DNA of 64,000 bases, from positions 124,001 through 188,000 of the forward strand of contig CAJNYU010000474.1 in the NCBI GenBank assembly GCA_905331475.1. The letters run 5' to 3'. The stretch comes from Rotaria socialis (taxonomy: Eukaryota > Rotifera > Eurotatoria > Philodinida > Philodinidae). Under the pieces are notes generated by a model. It ran no database searches and was not told where the DNA came from. It saw only the letters and a program-made list of their open reading frames with translations. Both the position numbers and the translations under genes were made by a program. The first letter of the stretch is position 1. Every line of letters begins with the position of its first letter. This document shows positions 39,043 through 49,704 of this stretch, in pieces.

Positions 39043-41174
39043 AGACAAGGTTGTTTTTCTTTTCAATTAAATGTTAATTTGAGAAGAAAATTTTTTTTCC
39101 CCTGTATCTTTCTATCGTTGAGATCAACGCAATCCTTGTAATACAATGTTTCAATAGTGAATAACAGAAAGAAAAAATAAAGTAAAGTAACGATAAAGAA
39201 AAAGACGAACACATCATATCGTCAGAAGCACAAAATAAAGAACAACTTACGAACGAAAATGTTTTTATCAACGTACATGAAACACGTGACACGGGCACTC
39301 GTTGAATTCAACGACTGCAAAATATTGATAAAATATACTACTAAGTTGCTATTTCTTAAATTCAACTAGACTCTAATTAAAATGACTTTTCAATTCAGCA
39401 ATATTTACTAGATATTATTTTGCTTCACTGCAATTTAAATGTGAATTACAAGAAAATTGCTTTTAACATTGTAATCGAGAGAATTTTTAATATTTGTAAC
39501 GCGATATATGCGAGAAAGTAAAAATATAATATATACAAAATAGAGTCAACATATTTTTATACGAATTGTAATTTATTTGAAACTGAATCATATTACAAGT
39601 AGGAAAAATATTTAGAAGAGACTCAATTTGAACATAATAATACTTTTTAAATTTCTTATTGATACAACAACATAAAGAACAGTGGCAACTACACAAAATG
39701 TATTGCTTAGTAATTTTTTTTCTGAATAGAAATATAATCGCGAAAAAAATGTTTGGATACAGAATGGTTTTTTGCTACAGTTATCATCAAATGCATCTAT
39801 GTTCAAAAGCTTTCATTAGTAGCGTAAGTGCAACTACTAATAAATTATATCTATTGATTTGTTTTGCGAAAGTTATTCAGAGTGGAAATAGTCAAGTAGA
39901 GATTCCTATCTCTTGTTAATTATTTATCATCTGATAGAAACCAGTAGATATTACAATGATACTTGACATTAAAATTATTCGGTCGTACTGTATTAATCTA
40001 ATTAGAATTGATTGTTTCTCTATTGATGAAGAATAATTCGTTAAACTTTGTTTTCTGAACATAATAAAAGTCTAAGACATAGATCAATTAAGAAGGTTGT
40101 AATTCAGTATGAAAAAGATATTACGTCTCCAATCAAATTAACATTTAAAAACCAAAGAGCAAATTTTCATTGGATGCGTTTAGAAAGAAACTTACCGAAT
40201 GTTCGCTGTTTCACGTGATATTTCTTCTTCATTCATATCTCCTTCTTCTTCCAATTCACGTCGACATTGAGCTATTTAAATCGGAAATATTTCGATAAGA
40301 AAAAATTCTTTTTCCTATTTCTTACCTTCAGCGTTTCGAAGTTTTATTTCTGCTTCAGCATATTTACCCGAACTAAGAAGAACACATGCTGAATTGTATG
40401 TTGTATCATATGTTTCATCACTTAGATCATTTGATTCCTAATTCAATTAATAAAAATAAACTTTCATTTTTAATGTTAAACTAATTCAATATACCAATTG
40501 AACATTGCATGACGGATCGGTTAATTTCCAAGTTGCTAAAGCAGCAATAAAGTTTGCTTGACGTGTTGATTGATACTCATCCGCATTGTTTTTGACCAAT
40601 GAACGATAATAATCAACACATTCATTGTATTTTTCGAGTTTAAAAAGCTATTGAAAATGAAAACAACAAAAAATATTTCGGGAAACAAAAGCAAAATTCT
40701 CTACAAACCACTTGAGCAAGAAGTTCTTGTTCACGTTCACTTAAGTCTCTTTCGATACTTTTTAATGTATTATAAGCATCTTCAATTCGATTGAGACGAT
40801 ATTCACAATAAGCACGTTCAAAGAATAAATCCCTAAATAACATACATTGTTCTCTCATTCTAGAAAACACACCGAGTACATACGCTGTATCATTTGCATT
40901 TTTTGTCATTGTACCATACGCTTCATCGAATTTATCGAGTTGCATCAAACAAATGATTTTAGATTGTGTTGCTTTTTTTTCATTACTTGAAATACCCAAT
41001 ACTAATTATTTAGAATTAAAAAACAGAATTGCGAAATAAATCTGTACAACAAGTTATACTTTTTCGTGTAGTTTTCAATGCTCGATCCCAATCTTGTGTC
41101 TGTCCATATTTTTGTAATTCAGCATATAATGGACGAAGTTGTTCGTCGATTTTTTCTTGTTTATCGCTAGTCAT
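36455..41174 (-). CDS. SRP72: Signal recognition particle subunit SRP72
   Basis: Scaffold protein of the signal recognition particle; with SRP68 it binds 7SL RNA and helps target nascent secretory proteins to the ER. Fifteen exons on the minus strand: 41060-41174, 40884-41001, 40709-40832, 40495-40647, 40326-40437, 40196-40271, 38482-38562, 38242-38431, 37749-37880, 37615-37693, 37495-37559, 37217-37428, 36969-37157, 36822-36910, 36455-36762. All GT-AG; 680 residues against about 671 in human. TPR region: FFERAYCEYRLNRIEDAYNTL, then KPTDLAVIAVASNNLAVLNRD and LVKPGIVATLVTLYNYL. The RNA-binding C-terminus has a KKKKKRKRK run and the family signature YDPTSKPDPERWLPLRERTY, followed by a Ser/Thr/Gly tail. 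The ATG directly abuts an acceptor (ATATTTAAG), and the ASCC2 stop is 98 bases upstream. Intron 2 is 51 bases, a multiple of three and stop-free. Confidence 0.96.
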
Positions 41175-41272
41175 CTTAAATATAGAGAGGAAAAACGAAG
41201 ATAAATATTTCTATAATTTTAAAATAACAGAAGTTTATTTAAAATACAAAAAAAAAAATTTGAGTTGTCTTT
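41175..41272 (-). promoter_or_regulatory. ASCC2-SRP72 intercistronic junction
   Basis: Only 98 bases separate the ASCC2 stop from the SRP72 start on the minus strand. The gap carries AATAAA (plus 41234-41239) about 33 bases after the stop, then a T-rich tract and the 3' splice site TATATTTAAG, which touches the SRP72 ATG. No donor or room for a promoter is evident. Fits cleavage/polyadenylation of an upstream cistron plus leader trans-splicing of a downstream one. Confidence 0.6.
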
Positions 41273-44200
41273 TTAAGAAAGTAATCCACGATTAGATTTT
41301 TGCGCAGCTCGATCTCGACGATTATGATTTCCATGTGCATCTTTCCAACGTCGATTATGCGCAACTGTTGTCGATTGACCACGACCACGAGCATTACCAA
41401 CAACATCATGTTTTTCATCAGTATGCGATCGATGTGGCTGATGGCGTTGCTGCCATGCTGCACGTTGTTGTGCTCTTCGTTCACGAACTGCTTCAGGGTT
41501 TTCAACAAATGGAATGCGAGACTTATCCTTTAAATAATTCATATTTCATATTAATATACAAAACCAATTATGATAAAAAGAAAAGTACTTGTCTGCGTTG
41601 ATTGTGTTCGCCGTCGTCGTCGTCGTCGTCATCATCATCTGTTTGTTGGCGAAAGTGTTGAGCTTTCTTTCCAAATAATCTAATGAAAAAACGATATAAG
41701 GATTATCTTATAAACAAAAATAATGATGTCGCAGTAGAAATTAAAATTCAGTAGAATTTAAAATTCTACTAGTAGAAATTGAAATTCTACTGAATTTTAC
41801 CTATAGTAGAAACTAAAATTTCAATTTCTACTAGTAGGATTTTAAATTCTACTGAATTTTAATTTCCACTACAACAATGATGAATGTTCAAACCTATTTT
41901 CATTCTTTTCTAATTCGTTATCAATTGTATCAGCTTTATCTCTAACAGCAACAATTCCATCATCATAAGTATCATCATATTCATCATCATATTCTCCATC
42001 AGTTTCGTCTTCAACAATACCTAAACGAGAATATCGTTCACTCATTCCTTCCAGATGAGATTTATCATTGAAAACTTCGAGTGTGTCTCGTGTTCTGAAA
42101 CAATCAAAAAATATATGCAATAGAAATTACATCAAAGGTCACTAAAGAAAATAGCTTGACAAACTTTTTTCCTCGATGTATTCTTGTAATATCAAAATTG
42201 CCTCGATTGAATATATCAAATTCATCATTATCGTATATATTTGAACGTTGCTCAAGTATAGATGAATTTTCACTAGGGAATACGTTTTCATCTTTATTTT
42301 CATTTATAGACATTGTTGCAGATGCTACTGATGACGTTGTTGCACTTGGTGCTTCGAATTGTAAATGTTCAGGCACAGTACCATCACATAGAGCATTTAC
42401 AAGACGTTCATTGTTGTTATTATAATGATTAAGGCATGTCTAGAGAAATCATCACAGTTACTTTTACTATCTATAGCTTTGTTATGAGTTAATATAAGAT
42501 TAATTAGGTCTATCAAAGGTTTTTTCTGGATTATGCTTGCAGATAATTGGCAACTGTATTTATAATCTATTAGAATAATTATCTTCTTGTTGACTGCGTA
42601 TATTAGCAAAAACTGATTGTCTTCTTCTATTCATAGACAATCAGTGCAACAAAAACAGCGAAAAAAAGAGAACTGATAATAGAAATAGCGCAGTTGTAAG
42701 CAATTATCATCTGTTAGATGTCATAGTCTATCATATATATATATAGTGTTTTTCTTTTGTAATCTTGTATAGTTTCTATGTAGTTTTATTCCTGTATTTG
42801 GCAATCAAGTATTTACATTCGATATAATTAAAAAAAAAACATAAGAATATAGAAACAATAAAATATACAATACGAGCTATTCCTGTTACATCAACGTGAC
42901 TTTATTTATTTATGCTGGTATTTTCAAAATGCAAAAGAGCAAATTTCTTCATTTTTCTTGTTACGAGGGTAAGTTGAATAGGAACACTTGATATAATTGA
43001 AAGATATAATTCCGTCTTTACAACTGCGAAGAACTATTCGAACTTTTCCTCACATCCTTTTCTACTCTCTTTTTGCTTCATTTATATTCCATACAAAAAG
43101 AAAAAATAATTCTTTCTGTCTCTCATTTTTTTTTCATCTTCATCTCAACCCACCCGCACGTTTTGCATTATACTTGAATCGGTCACAATGATAATAGTGA
43201 TTGCATGCATCACTATATGCATTTGTACGTGTTCGAGAAAAAAAACGGATTCTTTCTTATTCTTTTTCTCGTTTAAAAAAGTATGCTTGACATTTAGAAC
43301 ACGTTCGCCATTTTATGAAAAGAATCTAATTTCAGACATACGAAAAAGAAAAAAACTAAAATAGATATGGGTGCTAGACCATCTATACCGGATTCAATTA
43401 ATATCGATGAAATTATAAATAATACAGGTAAAATAAAATTTTTGAGAAAAAAAACATATAAAACTAAATTTTGATTTTATTAGGACTTTCAAAAAAACAA
43501 ATATCTGCCTTATGGACTCGTTTTTATGAACTCGATTGTGATGAGCGAGGTGAAACTAAAGGATGTAAAGGCTATTTAGATGAAAATGATTTTGGTCGTG
43601 TACCAAAATTTGATGAAAATCCTATAGCGCCTCGATTAATAAAAGTTATTTTCGATGATTTTGGTTCGGATGTAAAATTAACATTTCCTCAATTTGTTAC
43701 TTTTATGAGTACATTTAGTCAATGTGAACGAGGTGGACATGAACATCATCATCGCCTTCATCATCATCATGCCAAACGTCGCTCATCAATTCAAACATTA
43801 ACAACAAATAATACTCCCCAAATGGGATCTTCAACAGGAACCGATGTTGAAAATGTGAAATACTCTGCAGATGATACGCCGAAAACACGAAAAATTAAAT
43901 TCATGTTTCGCGTATGAATAAAATTAACTTTTTTCATCGTTTCGTATACAAGGGACGTCAATATTTTAGATGTACGACATTGATCGTGATGGACGTCTAT
44001 CGAAAGAAGACATACAGGAAACACTTAAAATGATGGTAAGTCAATAAGAAAGTTTAAACCAATATGTACTCTTCTTCTTCTTCTTTTTCTATTAGGTTGG
44101 TAAAATTAGTGACGAAGAAGCATCGATTATAGCAGAAAAGGTCCTTGGCGAATTCACTGATGAACAACAAAATTCAACTGTTTCACTTGAAACATTTGAA

Positions 44201-47200
44201 GATACACTTAAAACACTTGATTTTATGGATAAGATGGGTTTAAAACTTTTGAAATAACCATTTAGTTTCATTCTAAGAATTTAGTAGACTTACTTGAATA
44301 TATTTTTCATCTAAATGAGGAAACATATCTTGAATTTTTTGAATATCAGGATTTGTCGATTTTTTCACTAAAGTATTGCTAGATGCAGATGGTTGGGATG
44401 ACTAAAAATAAAGAATTTTTTTATGAAATCTTATCAATAAATTCATTGAAAAGTATTATTATAAGTGAACGACTGTGCTAACCTTTTATCCCATTTCTCA
44501 GTAAGTAATTTAAGATTTTCAGAAGATTTGATTATTTCTTTTAGATTAAAAAAATCAATGCTTTCTAAAGTATACGAGATTATTTTTTATAGAAAGGGTT
44601 CTGTATATATATATAAATAGTAACTTCAAAAATTATTTAATTAGTTTTATGCCAAGGGTCCAATGAAATTATAATGATTATCAGATGTTGAACGAATGAG
44701 TCTTCAACAGATTCAACTTCTGATAGTTGAGCATTTAGCGCGCACGTATATGAATTTTTATGGGCTCATAGAATGGCAGCACAAAAAATATCTTTTAGAC
44801 ATTTTTCGCATTGGATATTGAGTCGATTGAAGATCGAATATGATTTTTTTTCCTATAGGAATGAATTTACAAAAAAGTACTTGAGGAGCTTCCTCATCTC
44901 TATCACATAGCATCCAGAACACATAGTAGACCGCTTGAAAATGTCTCATTTTCTTGAGATTCATTTATACTCTCTTCCTACCAGTTCCGGCAAAATTAGA
45001 TTTATGCGTTTCAAGTGAGAAAAAATTAGGGTCGGATTTTCTGCTACAACTCTTGACTTAAAGATTCTATTATAATTCTAACATTAATTTTATCCGACTA
45101 GAAAGCAAATTTCCTTTCTCTAGTCACTATTAGAAAATTTTCCGCAGCAACGAAACTCCATCGTGCACAAAGTTTGTTTTCGTCATGATATCTTGCGAAA
45201 GAACTTCAGAAGCATACAACTGACATCACTTTTCTAAACAGAACTCAAAGCGTAACTTTTCAGCGCATATTATCAGAAGAAAAAAAATTCTTTTCATTTC
45301 ATTAGGTAAAAAATGTACTAATTCTTTATACAGTGATATAAATATTAACAACGGCTCACACGTTCTTTTCATCTACATCTCCCTAAGAAAATCAAGAGCT
45401 AAGAGTGTTTCTCTTAATCTGTAATTTCGTTAAGAAACATCATGAAGAATTTCGAAAATTCTTTTATTCTAGATAATCAAAATAGGTTTAGTGCTAGCGA
45501 ATTTTGGATTGTAAAAAATTGGTTTTGAAGAATATTGTGACGATTCGATTTTCTTTAATCTTGTTATAAAGATTCTTTTTGTAATTCCAACTAGTAGCTA
45601 CATTCATTGTGCGAGCTAACACCCTTAAGGTTTTGAAAAAGAACTTCAAAATATTCAAGTCAATATTCAATTTTGTCTTAATGAAAATGAAAAGAATTTG
45701 TTGTATATATCTCACCGATGGTTGTTCTGAGATTAATTTTCGTTGACATGATGGTGTTCCATAGAGTTCAATCGCTTGTTTGACACCATCTGTATAAAAT
45801 TTTATTTGCTGATCATCTCTAAACATTATGAATAACTTTTCAATGAATATCTATTGTAACTATTCGTCCTACAAAAGATCCGTTGTTTGATGAACGATAT
45901 CAATGATTTGATCAAGGCTGAAGTAATCTTCATATGCAGCTAGAAATCGTTTTTCAGTAATCAATAATGAAAATATATTATTGATTGATTCAACATTTTC
46001 TGATTTATTTCTACATAGAATATTAAAATGAAGATTTTCGTTTTTGGAATTCGACTTAATCTTACTCATTAATAAGTAATGGATCAACACAACAGGATGC
46101 AAGAAGATCATTAAATAATACTATAGTTTCATATTTTGCTTCTTCGAATATGTCACTGGATGAGAAAGAAGAAAAACAATTTGGATTAAATTTTATTTTG
46201 TTTCAAATTACATATTATCGGATATTTCATTTGATTGTTGAACTCGTTCATAAGCACGTAAAAATGTTTCAAATGAATGAATTAATCTAAAACGATAAAA
46301 TATCGTTGTAATCTGATTTCATACGCACGAGCATACTTGCGTTAAATGAAAATCTTCATGAAAAAATGTTATTTTGCTTTGTGGATTAACAGATAAAAAT
46401 CGATTTATTGTGCAACTTAAATCGAGAATATAATAAAGTAAATCAATAAGTTCCTGTGAGCTGCTTGTTGCTGTTGTGTGTAGTTTTTTTGGACCAGTTT
46501 GAGTAAGAAATACTTTCATTCGTTTCGTAATAACCTAAATTGTTAAATCAAGTTATCATGAAGATTGTATTACAGGGAAAATGGTATCGATCGAATTTTT
46601 ATGAAAATTTCTTTTTCTTTTTATCAAATCATCGCTTCATATCAATTTGACAACTTTTTCGTAAATAAGTTCATCTGTGAAAACAAATTCTGTTACGCAA
46701 AAAGAGACGTTCTTCGAGTGTCTTTTTTATTTATTGAAGTGTATTTATTTTACCGTAGGTTAGTTGAGGTCTATTAGTTCGTTGTTATTTTTTAAAAATA
46801 GCCTGTGTTATGAGTGCTGATGTTTTTCTTAAGTAAATTATAATTTACCACAAAACACCTGCAGATAGTTAACTGGAGGCGAATTTTGCTGAAAAATATT
46901 TTTTTTTTGAAATATTTCACAGCTAATCAAGGAAAGAACCGCTTGAGTCGATTATTTATTGAAACTCAATTGTCCCAAAAGAAATTTTTTTTTTTGGTGG
47001 GTGGGTTATATTTCAATATCAAGATCGCAAGTATTATTATTAAAAATAGAAGAGAACTTGTTTGAACAGCTCTGAAAATGCATTTGGAATGGTAATTACA
47101 TCAGCTCCGAATCTTTTAGTTTACTGAAATTTGTTTTCAACGTCGCCCTGGCTATGACGGTCACGAAAATATCGCAAAGATGCAAATGTGCAATACTTTT

Positions 47201-48117
47201 TCATGAGTTATTTGTTTTTTTCCGTTCTCAAAACTCAAAATCCATAAATAAATCTGTTAGAAACTTACATCTTTAATCGATTTAATAGCATCACTAAGAT
47301 CTCGAGTGTAACCTTCTTGTTGTTTAAAAATATTTCCAATCATTTTACTTAAAAGTTCTTTATTATTAATTGCATATAATGAACATATATCAAATAAACG
47401 AGGAATATCAAAGATGTAGTTATCATAAATAACATGACCAAATCCCTCTGGTGTAAAGAAATTTTCCTATTTTATTGATTAAAATAAAATAAAATATAAT
47501 AGATAAAATAGAAATGAATAGAAACATACGGCAGATTCTTTATGTGTAGAAAGTCGAAGTATACACATGAACATTAATCGAGAAACAGAATCTTCTAATT
47601 CTTTGCCATTTTTAATAGAAGAATAATGGTCTATACCAATGCACCGTTGTGGTCTAACAAGATTATTTAAATGAAAACGACAATAGTTAGCTTATGAATA
47701 TTTACCGCGGTGCATATCGCAGATAAGAATCAAGCATTGAATGAAAATCTTTGTTGAAAGCAACCTAAAATTAGGCATTCAATTTAGTAGAAAAATAATA
47801 ATCTTTTAAATTGATACCAACTTCACACCAAAATTTCGTATGATCCTGTTGCAATAGCCATGACAGATCCTCTTGAATAAATGTCATTCGTTCGGTCCAT
47901 TGTTCAACAGCTGCACCATCTTCAACATCTGGTGGCAGTGAAATGTATGTTACAAAATAATGATGTTCCATACCAGATGGATGCTAGATAGTAATAACAA
48001 GTAGAAAAAGTATCAACAAGATAATTTATTTCGATTAAAATTTACCAAAACAGGAAGACGCTCTTCCATGATACCTTTTTTCTCAATTTTGAATTGTTGA
48101 TCCAATGGAATACCCAT
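41273..48117 (-). CDS. ASCC2: Activating signal cointegrator 1 complex subunit 2 (CUE domain)
   Basis: Ubiquitin-binding subunit of the ASCC complex, which acts in alkylation repair and in disassembling collided ribosomes. Fifteen exons on the minus strand: 48046-48117, 47822-47983, 47706-47764, 47530-47653, 47269-47466, 46329-46534, 46212-46286, 46066-46155, 45873-46010, 45716-45818, 44294-44401, 42165-42439, 41894-42094, 41589-41679, 41273-41527. Frame is kept throughout; 718 residues (human about 757). Landmarks: KFWCEVAFNKDF then HSMLDSYLRYAPR, the LRLSTHKES block, ITEKRFLAAYEDYF, the CUE domain split over exons 11-12 (IQKIQDMFPHLDEKYIQ and TCLNHYNNNNERLVNAL), the acidic EYDDEYDDTYDDG stretch, and the C-terminal HNRRWKDAHGNHNRRD. 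Weak points: the intron 2 donor is GTTGGT and exon 6 uses GTGCGT, chosen because they alone keep the frame. Intron 10 (1.3 kb) could hide a linker exon. Intron 11 contains the CHP gene. Confidence 0.93.
41731..41872. repeat. Long palindrome in ASCC2 intron 13
   Basis: Two arms of about 60 bases, near-exact inverted copies of one another, with a short AT-rich centre (TTACCTATAG). The arms consist of alternating GTAGAAATT/AATTCTAC words with CTACTAGTAG. The palindrome fills most of a 214-base intron, so the pre-mRNA would fold into a strong stem. Probably a MITE relic or a hairpin-forming satellite unit; no target duplication is clear. Confidence 0.8.
43367..44257 (+). CDS. Calcineurin B homologous protein (CHP-like), nested in an ASCC2 intron
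   Basis: EF-hand protein of the CHP/calcineurin B group; CHP1/2 bind Na+/H+ exchangers and membranes. Four exons: 43367-43427, 43484-43911, 43970-44035, 44096-44257, giving 238 residues (CHP1 is about 195). It starts MGARPS, an N-myristoylation signal. The first two EF-hands are degenerate (LDCDERGETKGCKGYLDEND, then LIKVIFDDFG). A His-rich insert HEHHHRLHHHHAKRRSS lies near residues 110-126 and accounts for the extra length. EF-hand 3 (YDIDRDGRLSKED) keeps Asp at 1, 3 and 5 and could bind calcium, although position 12 is Asp rather than Glu. The fourth hand has lost its ligands (EFTDEQQNSTVSLETF). The gene lies entirely in ASCC2 intron 11, on the opposite strand, with only 36 bases between its stop and ASCC2 exon 11, so its 3'UTR probably runs antisense to that exon. 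A TCTAATTTCAG acceptor precedes the ATG by about 30 bases. Confidence 0.88.
44402..45715. other. ASCC2 intron 10
   Basis: A 1.3-kb intron with no element or exon I can support. Human ASCC2 has a variable acidic linker at this place, so an overlooked short exon is possible. Confidence 0.4.
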
Positions 48118-49704
48118 TGTTTTGCTAGTAATTTCAATTTCACAATATTACACAGATCGGTTTTTCACGAATACTTTTGCAAGCACACGCTGTCCGTCAA
48201 GCGATTGACCAATAAAAAATGATCATCTAAACTCCATTCTAAAACAAAATTAGTTGATTCCTCATATTAATATAAAAAATTCGCATCTAAAAAATTAGTG
48301 TAACATCGTTCTTCATTAATCTAAAACTTTTTACAATGTGCATAAATGCTCTAATCGTATGCATTCAACAGTTAACCAATCACCACTTCACTCGTTTTGC
48401 TATTACATTTAATGACGCTTATGTTTTGTTTTGTTTTATTTGTGATGTTGTTTATTTACATCCGTATTTTTATACATTTGTGATGACATCATAGAACATT
48501 TATTTTGCGTATGAAAGACAATCGAATAATTTCTTAGTCATACACACATACATGAATCAATTATATTCGTTAAATATTTTAAACTGTAAGAAAATAGTCG
48601 TTGATTTTTAGCATAGCATCATTTGTAAATGTAAATATATTTAAAAACCAAATCATTTCATCATTAGACAGTCAAATAGTCATGGAAATTTATCACCAGT
48701 TCTTATCATTCAACTTCAACATCAAAGAACAGAAAGCTAATCATGAAAAGTTTTAGTTACTTATCGAATCGGATGAATCTATCTAAACATGTATTTTATG
48801 TTCTTCGTCTTTTTTTTATACATGTCTGCTGTCTGTCTACACGCGTCCGAGCACATCAAGCGAGTAAATGTAAAGACGAGAGTAGTCGTTTGACGATAAG
48901 AAGAAAAAAAACGACACATTGGTTGCATTTACTTGTAGTTTTTATTCTTCTGTTCGTCGACATCAGAATGATTTGACAAAAGGAGAACAGATATACGAAA
49001 AGAAAAAATTGATACAAAACGGATTTAAAAACGAATTACAGCTGGTTTCTAGTCCAAGAATAAATCGTTAGCTTTGAGTTATGATTAAAAATGAAAAACA
49101 AATGCTTAAAGATAAAAATAACACAATTGTTTTTTGTTATCTCATCAAGAAACTGAACGAAAAGCAAAAGAATAGGCATATTCTATCGAGTGCACGATTG
49201 TGTTCTTTTCTTTACGTTGTCAAATATTTTTCTTCCTACATCGTAGCTCGTATCCAATCATAATGCAATGCAGTGTAGGTCAGGCATGCCTCTCGTACAC
49301 ACACGCACGATGCCCGAGATTGTCATTAATATATATATATATATATATATATCTAGACTATAACTACCACCGCTGCCGAGCTCGAACGAAGAGAAAACAA
49401 CACAAGCTAAAGAAAAGAAAAAAAACGACTATCGAACTAAACCTTTTGATAGATGGAAGGAACGCATAGGAGGAGAGAAAGAAAGGAAGAAAAAAGAAAG
49501 AAAAAAAAAAGCGAGACTCATGCGTTTTCTCTCTCACTATACGCATATGTAGCCAAAAGACATCGCTGCACTCCTGGGGTAGGCTGTTGCTGCTTTCTCT
49601 CTCTCTCTCGATTTCTTTTTTTCTTGCCGTTTGTTTTTGGGCAATTCTTATTCAGATAATAATAATAAATAAAAAAATATATTTTTTATTTTCTAGTTTT
49701 GTGT
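48118..49704. promoter_or_regulatory. Divergent region between ASCC2 and SAP130
   Basis: About 1.6 kb between two start codons facing away from each other. It contains an AT run (49331-49352), purine-rich tracts (49450-49510) and a TC run near 49596-49609. The last bases ATTTTCTAG (to 49696) form a 3' splice site just before the SAP130 start, so a 5'UTR exon or leader trans-splicing is likely. Overlapping frames on both strands at 49200-49660 reflect low complexity. Confidence 0.45.

Noticed and set aside
49200-49660. Overlapping frames on both strands upstream of SAP130
   Set aside because: Purine/pyrimidine runs and an AT microsatellite produce long stop-free stretches; no coding character.
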